Assembly: GCA_005880755.1 (NCBI GenBank)
Contig: VBGV01000313.1
Span: 1 to 5,522, forward strand
Length of the DNA stretch: 5,522 bases
Direction of reading: 5' to 3'
From: Chloroflexota bacterium
GTDB lineage: Bacteria > Chloroflexota > Dormibacteria > Dormibacterales > Dormibacteraceae
The stretch's first letter is position 1, and every line of letters begins with the position of its first letter. A program made the position numbers and the translations under genes. The notes beneath the pieces are model-generated. The model ran no database searches. It was given only the letters and a program-made list of their open reading frames with translations, and was not told the origin of the DNA. This document shows, piece after piece, positions 1 to 5,522 of the stretch.

Positions 1-1
1 A

Positions 2-97
2 CTCTTCGACGAGCGAGCATTGGCGCCCGTCACGTTCGTCACCGCGCGCGTCGTCCGCGACGGTCTCACATGGTTGAAGACCGAGGTCTCCGTCTAG
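2..97 (+). CDS. C-terminal fragment of an unidentified protein (5' end outside window)
   Basis: Reading from base 2 gives 31 codons and a TAG stop at 95-97. The peptide begins LFDERALAPVTFVTARVV and ends WLKTEVSV. Its third codon positions are overwhelmingly G or C, as in the real genes here, while the other two forward frames look like shadows: Arg/Ser-rich, with poor third-position GC. The alternating hydrophobic pattern near the end suggests closing beta-strands of an alpha/beta or hotdog-like domain, but this is too short to assign a family. The gene runs toward the acyl-CoA synthetase gene on the other strand, and only four bases separate the two stop codons. I am fairly confident this is a real gene end and have no confident function for it. 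Confidence 0.6.
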   Translation, partial: LFDERALAPVTFVTARVVRDGLTWLKTEVSV

Positions 98-103
98 AGA
101 CCT
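84..103. terminator. Perfect 7-bp inverted repeat over two convergent stop codons
   Basis: The arms are AGGTCTC (84-90) and GAGACCT (97-103), with a 6-base loop CGTCTA. The plus-strand TAG stop (95-97) touches the loop and right arm. The minus-strand stop (TAG, read from 102-104) overlaps the right arm. The position between convergent genes is what a bidirectional terminator would occupy. However, no T-run follows on either strand and the stem is short, so intrinsic termination is only a possibility. The dyad could also be chance. Confidence 0.3.
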
Positions 104-1679
104 ACTGGCGGACGACCGCCGCGGCGCCTTTCCTCAAGATGTATTTCTGGATCTTTCCCGTCGCGGTCTTGGGCAGCTCCGAAACGAACGTCACCCCGTG
201 CGGGGCCTTGAAGTGCGCCAGGCGATCCCGGGTGAAAGCGATCAGCTCGGCCTCGGTGGCCCTCGCGCCGGGCTTCAGCACCACGTACGCGAAAGGCGCC
301 TCTCCCCACTTCTCGTGAGGCAGACCGACGATCGCCGCCTCCTGGACAGCGGGATGGCGAAGAAGTACACCCTCGACCTCCAGGCTCGAGATGTTCTCTC
401 CTCCGCTGATGATCACGTCTTTGATCCGGTCACGGATCTCGACGTAGCCATCCGGGTGGAGCACCGCGGCGTCGCCGGTGTGGAACCACCCGTCGCCCAT
501 CACCTTCTTGGTCGCGTCGGGGTCGTTGTAGTAACCCTTCATGATCACGTTGCCGCGGGCCACTATCTCGCCCAGCGTCTGGCCGTCGGCGGGTACGTCC
601 TTCCCGGCCTCATCGACGACGCGCAGCTCGCCTGACGTGATCAGCTCGACCCCGGTGCGGGCCTTCACGATCCCAAGTTCTGTCGTGCCGAGGTTCTTGT
701 GCTCTGGCCGAGGCTCGCAGATCGTGATGAACGGGGCGGTTTCGGTCAGTCCGTAAACCTGCGTCACCTCCCAGCCGAGATCACCTTCCATGCGCTCGAT
801 CGTCGCGGCGGCCGGCGCGGCTCCTGCCGTGATGACGTGGACGCCTTCAGGCACCTCGCCCCGCACATCGGCCGGAGCGTTGGCGAGACCGATCAGGACT
901 GTAGGCGCGGCGCAAAGCCAGCCGACATGCTCCGTGCGGACCAGGTCGAAGACGCGTGCCGGCTCCACCTTCGGCAGGCAGATGTGCGTTCCACCGACCG
1001 CCGCGATGATCCACACGAACGTCCATCCATTCGCATGGAACATAGGCAGCGTCCACAGATAACGGTCGCCGACCGTGATGTGGAAGTGGACGAGAGTGCC
1101 CACGACGTTCGCCCATGCGTTGCGGTGGGTGATCATCACGCCCTTCGGCTTGGCCGTCGTGCCGCTGGTGTAGTTGATGGTAAGGAGATCGCCCTCGGCG
1201 ATCTCGGGGCGCGCGAAATCGGGTTTCGACGCCGCGACGGCGGCTTCGTACTCGGTCCACCCCTTGCGGCCGCCGGCGCTGCCGAGGCTCACGAAGTGTT
1301 CGACAGCGCTCAGCTGGTCGCGGACTCCGTCGATGGCGTCGAGGTAGTCCGGGTGGACGCACAGCACTTTCGCGCCGGAATGCGAGGTGATGTAGAGGAA
1401 ATCCTCGGCCGTCAGCCGGTAGTTGATCGGCACGAGCACCGCTCCGATCTGCGGCACCGCGTAGAACGACTCGAGTTGCTCGTGCGTGTTCGGCGCGATG
1501 TACGCGACTCGATCGCCTTGGACCACGCCCATGGATTGAAGCGCCGACGACCACCGGTCGCAGCGGTCGAAGAATTCCTCGTACGTCAGCCGCAGGTCGC
1601 CGTCGACCACGCCCTCGCGGTCTCCGTAGAGCTTGCGGGTCCTCCGCGCGAACTCGAGAGGCGTCAGCGGTGTTTCCAT
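102..1679 (-). CDS. AMP-forming medium/long-chain fatty acyl-CoA synthetase
   Basis: This enzyme activates a carboxylic acid, probably a medium- or long-chain fatty acid, with ATP to acyl-AMP plus pyrophosphate and then to acyl-CoA. It feeds beta-oxidation or lipid synthesis and is probably cytosolic. The 525 aa match the usual family length. Visible ANL-superfamily motifs in order are the phosphate loop YTSGTTAKPKG (170-180), LPMFHANGW (211-219), VYGLTE (308-313), the hinge-side GWFHTGD (397-403), RDRIKDVIISGGENI (416-430), and PKTATGK (503-509), whose Lys509 is the expected adenylation lysine. The MFHxNGW segment points to the Thermus/plant AAE-like branch rather than to E. coli FadD. The ATG is preceded by a strong GGAGGAAGG (1683-1691). 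The gene lies 13 bases after the 109-aa gene and is last in the hppA cluster. Chain-length preference cannot be read from the sequence, and a dedicated aryl or short-chain acid substrate is not excluded. Confidence 0.93.
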   Translation of the reverse strand: METPLTPLEFARRTRKLYGDREGVVDGDLRLTYEEFFDRCDRWSSALQSMGVVQGDRVAYIAPNTHEQLESFYAVPQIGAVLVPINYRLTAEDFLYITSHSGAKVLCVHPDYLDAIDGVRDQLSAVEHFVSLGSAGGRKGWTEYEAAVAASKPDFARPEIAEGDLLTINYTSGTTAKPKGVMITHRNAWANVVGTLVHFHITVGDRYLWTLPMFHANGWTFVWIIAAVGGTHICLPKVEPARVFDLVRTEHVGWLCAAPTVLIGLANAPADVRGEVPEGVHVITAGAAPAAATIERMEGDLGWEVTQVYGLTETAPFITICEPRPEHKNLGTTELGIVKARTGVELITSGELRVVDEAGKDVPADGQTLGEIVARGNVIMKGYYNDPDATKKVMGDGWFHTGDAAVLHPDGYVEIRDRIKDVIISGGENISSLEVEGVLLRHPAVQEAAIVGLPHEKWGEAPFAYVVLKPGARATEAELIAFTRDRLAHFKAPHGVTFVSELPKTATGKIQKYILRKGAAAVVRQ

Positions 1680-1682
1680 GTG

Positions 1683-1691
1683 CCTTCCTCC
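1683..1691 (-). promoter_or_regulatory. Shine-Dalgarno site of the acyl-CoA synthetase gene
   Basis: On the minus strand this reads GGAGGAAGG and ends three bases before the ATG at 1677-1679. It fills most of the 13-base gap after the TGA (1693-1695) of the upstream 109-aa gene. This fixes the start and supports translation from a shared transcript. Confidence 0.75.
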
Positions 1692-1692
1692 G

Positions 1693-2022
1693 TCACGAGT
1701 TGAGCATCAGCGCGAAGTCGGTGGACTTGATGCCGACCACGAACGCGCGGTGGGCATTCGGCTCGAGCTCCACCGATCGTTCGTACACGAAGGCGTAAAC
1801 ATTGTCGATTGTCCAGTCGCCGTAGCCCTGGATGCGAAGCCCGTAGCGAAGGCCCTCGTCCCGCCTGCCTCGCTGGAACAGATCAGTGGCCCGCGTGTAG
1901 ATGGCCTTCAGGATGTCGAGCTGCATGGAGAGCTCGGCAATGGTCTTGGCATCGCCCTCGGCCGCGACCAGCTGCTCGACCTGGGTTTCGAGGTCGGCGA
2001 TCTCCTTCTGGTAGTCGTCCAC
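1693..2022 (-). CDS. Conserved-looking 109-aa protein of unknown function
   Basis: I do not recognise the family. The first part (about residues 4-48) is strongly helical with heptad-like Leu/Ile/Val spacing, for example IADLETQVEQLVAAEGD and ELSMQLDILKAIY, and is probably a coiled coil or helical hairpin. The second part (about 58-109) is richer in aromatic and beta-forming residues: LRYGLRIQGYGDW, NVYAFVYE, HRAFVVGIKS. It may form a small sheet. There is no signal peptide, membrane segment or Cys pair, so it is probably cytosolic. It begins at GTG. A GGAG sits eight bases upstream, and the reading frame contains no closer alternative that keeps the helix. It lies 25 bases after hppA and 13 before the acyl-CoA synthetase gene, so it is probably co-expressed with both. 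Codon use matches its neighbours. Its reality is well supported and its role is unknown. Confidence 0.8.
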   Translation of the reverse strand: MDDYQKEIADLETQVEQLVAAEGDAKTIAELSMQLDILKAIYTRATDLFQRGRRDEGLRYGLRIQGYGDWTIDNVYAFVYERSVELEPNAHRAFVVGIKSTDFALMLNS

Positions 2023-2030
2023 CCCAGCAA

Positions 2031-2034
2031 CTCC
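2031..2034 (-). promoter_or_regulatory. Shine-Dalgarno GGAG supporting a GTG start
   Basis: On the minus strand GGAG lies eight bases before the GTG at 2020-2022, inside the 25-base gap after the hppA stop. There is no ATG in a suitable place for the 109-aa gene, so this site decides in favour of the GTG start. Confidence 0.55.
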
Positions 2035-2047
2035 AGGGACGAGTGTA

Positions 2048-4087
2048 CTAGTGGATCAAATAGTTCGTGGAGACCGCGGCGGCGACGAGGATGGCGATGA
2101 TGTTGACGACCTTGATCATCGGGTTGATGGCCGGCCCGGCCGTGTCCTTGTTGGGGTCGCCGACCGTATCGCCCGTGACCGCGGCCTTGTGTGCCTCCGA
2201 CCCTTTGCCTCCGAGGTGACCTTCTTCGATGTACTTCTTCGCGTTGTCCCACGCAGCCCCGCCGCTCGTCATCTGAATCGCCAGGAACAGTCCCGTCACG
2301 ATCGCGCCCAGCAGCAATCCCCCCAGCGCGCGCGGGCCCAACAGAAAGCCCACCGCGAGCGGCGCGACCACCGGGATGATGCCGGGCACGATCATCTCCC
2401 GCTGCGCGGCGGCGGTCACGATCCGGACCGCGGTGCCGTACTCAGGCCGGCCCGTGCCTTCGAGGATGCCGGGGATCTCGCGAAACTGGCGCCTCACCTC
2501 CTCCACCACGAGCCCGCCCGCGCGCCCGACCGCCAGCATCGCCAGCGAGCCGAAGAGGAACGGCAAGATGCCTCCGAGGAACAGCCCCGCGATGACAATC
2601 GGATCGGACAGCTGAAACGTGGTCGGGTGGCCGGCCTTCTCGAGCTCCCGCGTGTAGGAGGCGAAAAGGACGAGGGCCGCCAGTCCGGCGGAGCCGATGG
2701 CGTAGCCCTTGGTTACGGCCTTGGTGGTGTTGCCTACCGCGTCCAGAGGGTCGGTCACCGCGCGCACTTCCTTCGGCAGTTTGGCCATCTCGGCGATGCC
2801 GCCGGCGTTGTCGGTGATGGGTCCATAGGAGTCGATCGCGACGATGATCCCGGTCATCGAAAGCATGGCGGTGGCGGCGATGGCGATGCCGTACAGGCCG
2901 CCCAGCGCGTAGCTGATCAGAATCCCGGTGGCGATGACGATCACGGGCAGCGCGGTCGACATCATCCCGATCGCCTGCCCGGCGATGATGTTGGTCGCGT
3001 GGCCGGTGACCGACGCCTTGGCGATGAGATGAACGGGCCAGTAGGCGGTTTCGGTGAAGAACTCGGTGATGGCGACGATCAAAACGGTGATCACGACTCC
3101 GATCAGCGCCGCGTAGAAGAGGTTGTTGGGGTCGTGGACGCCGCCGGCGGCCGCGCCCGCGAAGTACCCGTTGCCCTTCATGTACTGGGTGATGAAGAAG
3201 AAGCCCACGACCGCGATCACCACGGCCACGAGCAGGCCGGCATATAGAGCGCCCATGATCCAGCGCGGGTTGAAGATGCGCACGAAAAACGTCCCGGCGA
3301 TCGAGCCGATGACGCTCACCGCACCCAAGAGCAACGGATAGATCACCCAGCCGATCTGGTCTTTGAACAGCAGCGACCCGAGGAGGATGGCGGCGATCAT
3401 CGTCACGGCATACGTCTCAAACAGGTCGGCCGCCATGCCCGCGCAGTCGCCCACGTTGTCGCCGACGTTGTCGGCGATGACCGCCGGGTTGCGAGGATCG
3501 TCCTCTGGGATGCCGGCCTCGACCTTGCCCACGAGGTCGGCGCCGACGTCAGCCGCCTTGGTGTAGATGCCACCGCCCAATCGGGCGAAGACCGAGACCA
3601 GGCTCGCGCCGAAGGCGAGTCCCACCAGCACCTCGGGATCCTTGAAGACGAGGTACGCGGCCGAGACGCCGAGGAGCCCGAGGCCCACCACCATGAAGCC
3701 GGTCACCGCGCCGCCGCGAAACGCGACCTGCAGGGCCGCATTCACACCGCCGCGAGCTGCCTCGGCGGTGCGCACGTTGGCGCGGACCGCGATGTTCATG
3801 CCCACGTAGCCCGCGACCGCGGACAGCACCGCGCCGACGATGTACAGCCCGGCGGTCTTCCAGTTGATCAAGAACCCGATGACGACCGCGATGACCACGC
3901 CGATGACGGCGATCACCGTGTACTGACGGTTCAGATAGGCCGCAGCGCCTTCCTGGATCGCGGCCGCGATCTGCCGCATGCTCTCGTTCCCGGCCGGCTT
4001 GCTGAGGACGAGAAAGATGAGGACAACTGCGAAGGCGACGGCGGCCAATCCGCCGACCACGCCAAACCAGGCTGTGTTGGGATCCAT
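2048..4087 (-). CDS. hppA: K+-independent H+-translocating membrane pyrophosphatase
   Basis: This integral membrane pump hydrolyses pyrophosphate to phosphate and moves protons across the cytoplasmic membrane. Its 679 aa are near the lower end for the family, and many long hydrophobic segments are visible, in line with the 16 known for the family. Diagnostic substrate-site motifs are DVGADLVGKVE (180-190), DNVGDNVGD (206-214) continuing to DLFE (221-224), DSYGPITDNAGG (419-430), and TGDTVGDPNKD (638-648), which carry the Mg-PPi-binding aspartates. GNTTKAVTKGYAIG (452-465) has Lys456 and Thr459 where K+-dependent enzymes have Ala and Gly, which marks the K+-independent type. Known members of that type pump H+, not Na+. 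Glu224 aligns with the TM6 gating Glu. The ATG is preceded by GGGGAGG with a rather short 3-base gap. The gene heads the 109-aa and acyl-CoA synthetase cluster. Family assignment is very secure, and ion specificity is inferred from the motif. Confidence 0.97.
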   Translation of the reverse strand: MDPNTAWFGVVGGLAAVAFAVVLIFLVLSKPAGNESMRQIAAAIQEGAAAYLNRQYTVIAVIGVVIAVVIGFLINWKTAGLYIVGAVLSAVAGYVGMNIAVRANVRTAEAARGGVNAALQVAFRGGAVTGFMVVGLGLLGVSAAYLVFKDPEVLVGLAFGASLVSVFARLGGGIYTKAADVGADLVGKVEAGIPEDDPRNPAVIADNVGDNVGDCAGMAADLFETYAVTMIAAILLGSLLFKDQIGWVIYPLLLGAVSVIGSIAGTFFVRIFNPRWIMGALYAGLLVAVVIAVVGFFFITQYMKGNGYFAGAAAGGVHDPNNLFYAALIGVVITVLIVAITEFFTETAYWPVHLIAKASVTGHATNIIAGQAIGMMSTALPVIVIATGILISYALGGLYGIAIAATAMLSMTGIIVAIDSYGPITDNAGGIAEMAKLPKEVRAVTDPLDAVGNTTKAVTKGYAIGSAGLAALVLFASYTRELEKAGHPTTFQLSDPIVIAGLFLGGILPFLFGSLAMLAVGRAGGLVVEEVRRQFREIPGILEGTGRPEYGTAVRIVTAAAQREMIVPGIIPVVAPLAVGFLLGPRALGGLLLGAIVTGLFLAIQMTSGGAAWDNAKKYIEEGHLGGKGSEAHKAAVTGDTVGDPNKDTAGPAINPMIKVVNIIAILVAAAVSTNYLIH

Positions 4088-4164
4088 TTACCTCCCCTCG
4101 AATCGCGGGAACCGAGAAAGAACAGCGGAGCGATAGGTTAAACGAACCGCAAAACAGGCATCCG
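4088..4164 (-). promoter_or_regulatory. 77-base leader region upstream of hppA
   Basis: This is the largest non-coding stretch in the window and is visibly richer in A and T than its surroundings. It separates the acylphosphatase stop (4165-4167) from the hppA ATG. It contains the GGGGAGG ribosome site (4091-4097, minus strand). On the minus strand around 4130-4141 the sequence TTTAACCTAT includes a weak -10-like TAACCT, but I see no convincing -35. An hppA promoter here is plausible. Read-through from the acylphosphatase gene is equally possible. Confidence 0.3.
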
Positions 4165-4437
4165 TCACCACGCCAGCTCGAAGCTCGGCAGGTTCCCCGT
4201 CGCGGTCGACCACTGGGCGTCCACCCGTTCGACGTGGGCCGTGCGCGGCCCTTCCTCCGCCGCTCGTCGGAGCTGCTCGAGGTCGTCCCGATTGCCTTCC
4301 GCCACCAGCTCCACCGTGCCGTCCTGGTTGTTGCGGACCCAGCCCCGCACCCCGAGCTGCTGCGCCTTGCGCTGGACGAAGTAGCGAAAGCCGACGCCCT
4401 GGACGTCGCCGCGGACCACTGCGTGCAACCGCTCCAT
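4165..4437 (-). CDS. Acylphosphatase
   Basis: This small cytosolic enzyme hydrolyses acyl phosphates such as acetyl- or carbamoyl-phosphate to the acid and phosphate. With the start chosen here it has 90 aa, the usual size, and one alpha/beta acylphosphatase domain. The signature VRGDVQGVGFRYF carries the phosphate-binding Arg18. GWVRNNQDGTVEL carries the catalytic Asn36, 18 residues later as in known members. The C-terminal strand LPSFELAW is also typical. In-frame ATGs further upstream, at 4453-4455 (96 aa), 4468-4470 and 4513-4515 (116 aa), would add residues that increasingly overlap the divergent CinA-like gene. MADHINMERL from 4455 is a fair alternative, and none of the starts has a clear ribosome site. 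The gene lies 77 bases upstream of hppA in the same orientation. Its physiological substrate is unknown, as for most bacterial acylphosphatases. Confidence 0.9.
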   Translation of the reverse strand: MERLHAVVRGDVQGVGFRYFVQRKAQQLGVRGWVRNNQDGTVELVAEGNRDDLEQLRRAAEEGPRTAHVERVDAQWSTATGNLPSFELAW

Positions 4438-4440
4438 GTT

Positions 4441-4446
4441 TATATG
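4441..4446 (+). promoter_or_regulatory. Candidate -10 element for a leaderless CinA-like transcript
   Basis: TATATG lies in a short A/T island (4438-4446) inside otherwise GC-rich DNA, seven bases before the ATG at 4454. That is about the distance from a -10 box to a transcription start, so RNA may begin at or very near the A of the start codon. No Shine-Dalgarno sequence precedes this ATG, which fits a leaderless message. No recognisable -35 is present. The opposite strand reads TATAAA here, but only one base from the acylphosphatase ATG, which is too close to serve that start. Confidence 0.3.
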
Positions 4447-4453
4447 GTCAGCC

Positions 4454-5215
4454 ATGCCCGTATCCAGCATCGTGGCGATCGGGGACGAGCTGGTCGGAGG
4501 CTTCACCCTCGACACGAACTCCCACTGGATGGCGGAACGGCTCCGCCTGCTGGGCTACCCGGTCAAACGGGTAACCCAGATCCGCGACAGGCCGCAGGAG
4601 ATCGTCGAGCAGCTGCGACGCGAGCTCGACGACACGGAGATCACGGACGTGTTCGTCAGCGGCGGACTCGGGCCGACGCCCGACGACCGCACCTTTGCCG
4701 CGCTCGCCACTGCGCTGGGCAAGGAGCTGATGATCTGGGAGGAGACCCGTGAGCGCATCGAGCGGCGCGTGCAGAGGATGCACTCGATGGGGTTGCTCGA
4801 ATCGCCCGACGTCACGGAAGGCAACCTGCGAATGGCGCGCATCCCCGCGGGCCCTTCGCATGTGTTCAAGAATCGACGCGGCATGGCGCCCGGGACGATC
4901 TACGAGGCGAACGGAAAGCGGATCTTCGTCTTGCCCGGCGTGCCGCTCGAGATGAAGGGCATCTTCACCGAGGAGCTCGAGCCCCAATTCCTCACGGCCG
5001 GGTCCGCGGCAACCGTGCGGGAGCTGCGCTTCACGTTTGCGGTCGAGGCTCGCTTCTATCCCCTGATGCGCGAGCTGGAGGAGCAGTTTCCCGATGTTTC
5101 AGTTGGGTCCTACCCCAACTTCGAGACCAAGGAGCTCGTCATCAGATGCGTGGGACTGGATCCGAAACGGGTGGAGGCCGCGCTCGACGTGATCCGGAGG
5201 CGGGCGCCCGTATGA
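4454..5215 (+). CDS. Single-domain CinA/MoaB-like (molybdopterin-binding fold) protein
   Basis: This 253-aa protein is one COG1058/MoCF-type domain, the same fold as the N-terminal half of CinA and related to MoaB/MogA. In some CinA-family members this domain hydrolyses ADP-ribose and related nucleotides. The exact substrate here is unknown, and 'competence/damage-inducible protein' is only the family's historical name. Visible motifs are IGDELVGG followed by DTNS (9-16, 20-23), SGGLGPTPDD (69-78), NRRGMAPG (140-147) and LPGVPLEM (160-167). The C-terminal PncC/CinA nicotinamide-nucleotide amidase domain of full-length CinA is absent, because a TGA closes the frame after residue 253. I chose the ATG at 4454, since MPVSSIVAIGDEL begins right at the first beta-strand. 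The in-frame ATG at 4436 would add only six residues and overlap the acylphosphatase start. The gene is coupled by ATGA to the hydrolase gene downstream. Confidence 0.9.
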   Translation: MPVSSIVAIGDELVGGFTLDTNSHWMAERLRLLGYPVKRVTQIRDRPQEIVEQLRRELDDTEITDVFVSGGLGPTPDDRTFAALATALGKELMIWEETRERIERRVQRMHSMGLLESPDVTEGNLRMARIPAGPSHVFKNRRGMAPGTIYEANGKRIFVLPGVPLEMKGIFTEELEPQFLTAGSAATVRELRFTFAVEARFYPLMRELEEQFPDVSVGSYPNFETKELVIRCVGLDPKRVEAALDVIRRRAPV

Positions 5216-5522
5216 AACCGCAGGTCATCTGCGTGCCCGGCAGCGTCGCGCCTGCTGCGCAGAGGTATCGGCCATTGATCGAGGCGGTCGCCGACGCGGC
5301 CGACCTGCATCTCAAGGATCTCGAGGTCTACCGCGAGCCGATCCCGCCTTCTGACTACTCGATCGACGAGGAGCTCGATGCGATCGACCGTCTGGCGGGT
5401 TCGAAGAGCCTCGATCGCTTTCACCTGATCGGCTACTCAGGCGGCGGCTTCATCTCGCTCGCGTATGCCGGGACCAGGCCCGAGCGCGTCATCAGCCTCG
5501 CGTTATTCGAGCCTGCTCGAAT
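5212..5522 (+). CDS. Alpha/beta hydrolase, N-terminal part (runs off the right edge)
   Basis: The ATG at 5212-5214 overlaps the TGA of the CinA-like gene (ATGA), and the frame stays open for 103 codons to the window edge, beginning MKPQVICVPGS. The layout is the start of an alpha/beta-hydrolase fold. A first strand, VICVPGS, leads into an oxyanion-hole-type loop, and after a helix-strand region HLIGYSGGGF (71-80) forms the nucleophile elbow with Ser76. The strand VISLALFEPAR follows. The catalytic acid and His should lie beyond residue 103, outside the window. Substrate cannot be predicted, and esterase, lipase-like or C-C hydrolase activity are all open. The 4-base overlap implies translational coupling with the CinA-like protein. 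It has no signal peptide, so it is probably cytosolic. Confidence 0.85.
   Translation, partial: MKPQVICVPGSVAPAAQRYRPLIEAVADAADLHLKDLEVYREPIPPSDYSIDEELDAIDRLAGSKSLDRFHLIGYSGGGFISLAYAGTRPERVISLALFEPAR

Noticed and set aside
847..1554. Minus-strand 235-codon frame inside the acyl-CoA synthetase gene
   Set aside because: It is an out-of-frame reading of the same strand, rich in Arg, and lies wholly within the motif-bearing gene.
699..1703. Long plus-strand open frame (334 codons) antisense to the acyl-CoA synthetase gene
   Set aside because: Its product is dominated by Arg, Asp, His, Val and Gly with no motif, and it mirrors a gene with complete ANL motifs. It is a typical GC-rich antisense shadow.
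2856..3100. Recurring GATGACG/GATCACG-like words in the hppA region, considered as a repeat array
   Set aside because: The spacing is irregular and follows codons for Val, Ile and Ala in transmembrane helices. There is no conserved repeat unit or spacer pattern.
2051..3247. Plus-strand open frame of 398 codons antisense to hppA
   Set aside because: The predicted protein is extremely rich in Asp, Gly, Arg and His, with no fold-like pattern. It results from the codon bias of the hydrophobic pump gene on the other strand.
4438..4515. 116-aa version of the acylphosphatase starting at 4515
   Set aside because: The extra 26 residues (beginning MSRVKPPTSSS) are low-complexity, precede the usual start of the domain, and overlap the well-supported start of the CinA-like gene. 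Starts at 4437 or 4455 fit the family better.
4448..4987. Minus-strand 179-codon frame antisense to the CinA-like gene
   Set aside because: It shows no recognisable motif, is Arg/His/Asp-rich, and opposes a gene with clear family signatures.

Overview
The window is a compact, high-GC (about two-thirds G+C by eye) bacterial chromosome segment. It shows no sign of phage, insertion sequence, CRISPR, tRNA or rRNA. Nearly every base is coding and the genes look like core metabolism. High GC, a K+-independent H+-pumping pyrophosphatase, a medium/long-chain acyl-CoA synthetase of the Thermus/plant-AAE-like type and a possible leaderless start fit a soil-type lineage such as Chloroflexota/Dormibacterota-like or deep Actinobacteriota. 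That placement is a guess from style, not a proven assignment.

Layout. (1) Bases 2-97 hold the last 31 codons of a plus-strand gene that enters from the left and is not identifiable. It ends four bases from the stop of the convergent acyl-CoA synthetase, and a 7-bp perfect inverted repeat spans both stops. (2) Bases 102-4087 hold a minus-strand cluster, read right to left: hppA (membrane H+-pyrophosphatase, 679 aa), a 109-aa protein of unknown function starting at GTG, and an AMP-forming acyl-CoA synthetase (525 aa). The gaps are 25 and 13 bases, so the three are probably co-transcribed. (3) A small acylphosphatase gene (about 4165-4437, minus) lies 77 bases upstream of hppA in the same orientation. 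(4) On the plus strand, a single-domain CinA/MoaB-like protein (4454-5215) diverges from the acylphosphatase with almost no intergenic DNA. It is followed, with an ATGA overlap, by an alpha/beta hydrolase (5212 to beyond the right edge).

How the genes may work together. Acyl-CoA synthetase releases pyrophosphate when it activates a fatty acid. The H+-pyrophosphatase encoded in the same apparent operon would hydrolyse that pyrophosphate, pull the activation forward and save part of the energy as a proton gradient. The 109-aa protein between them has no recognised function. The most interesting places are this PPi-producing/PPi-consuming operon with its unknown middle member, and the 16-base divergent junction between the acylphosphatase and CinA-like genes. 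I did not find a clearly novel defence or mobile system here.
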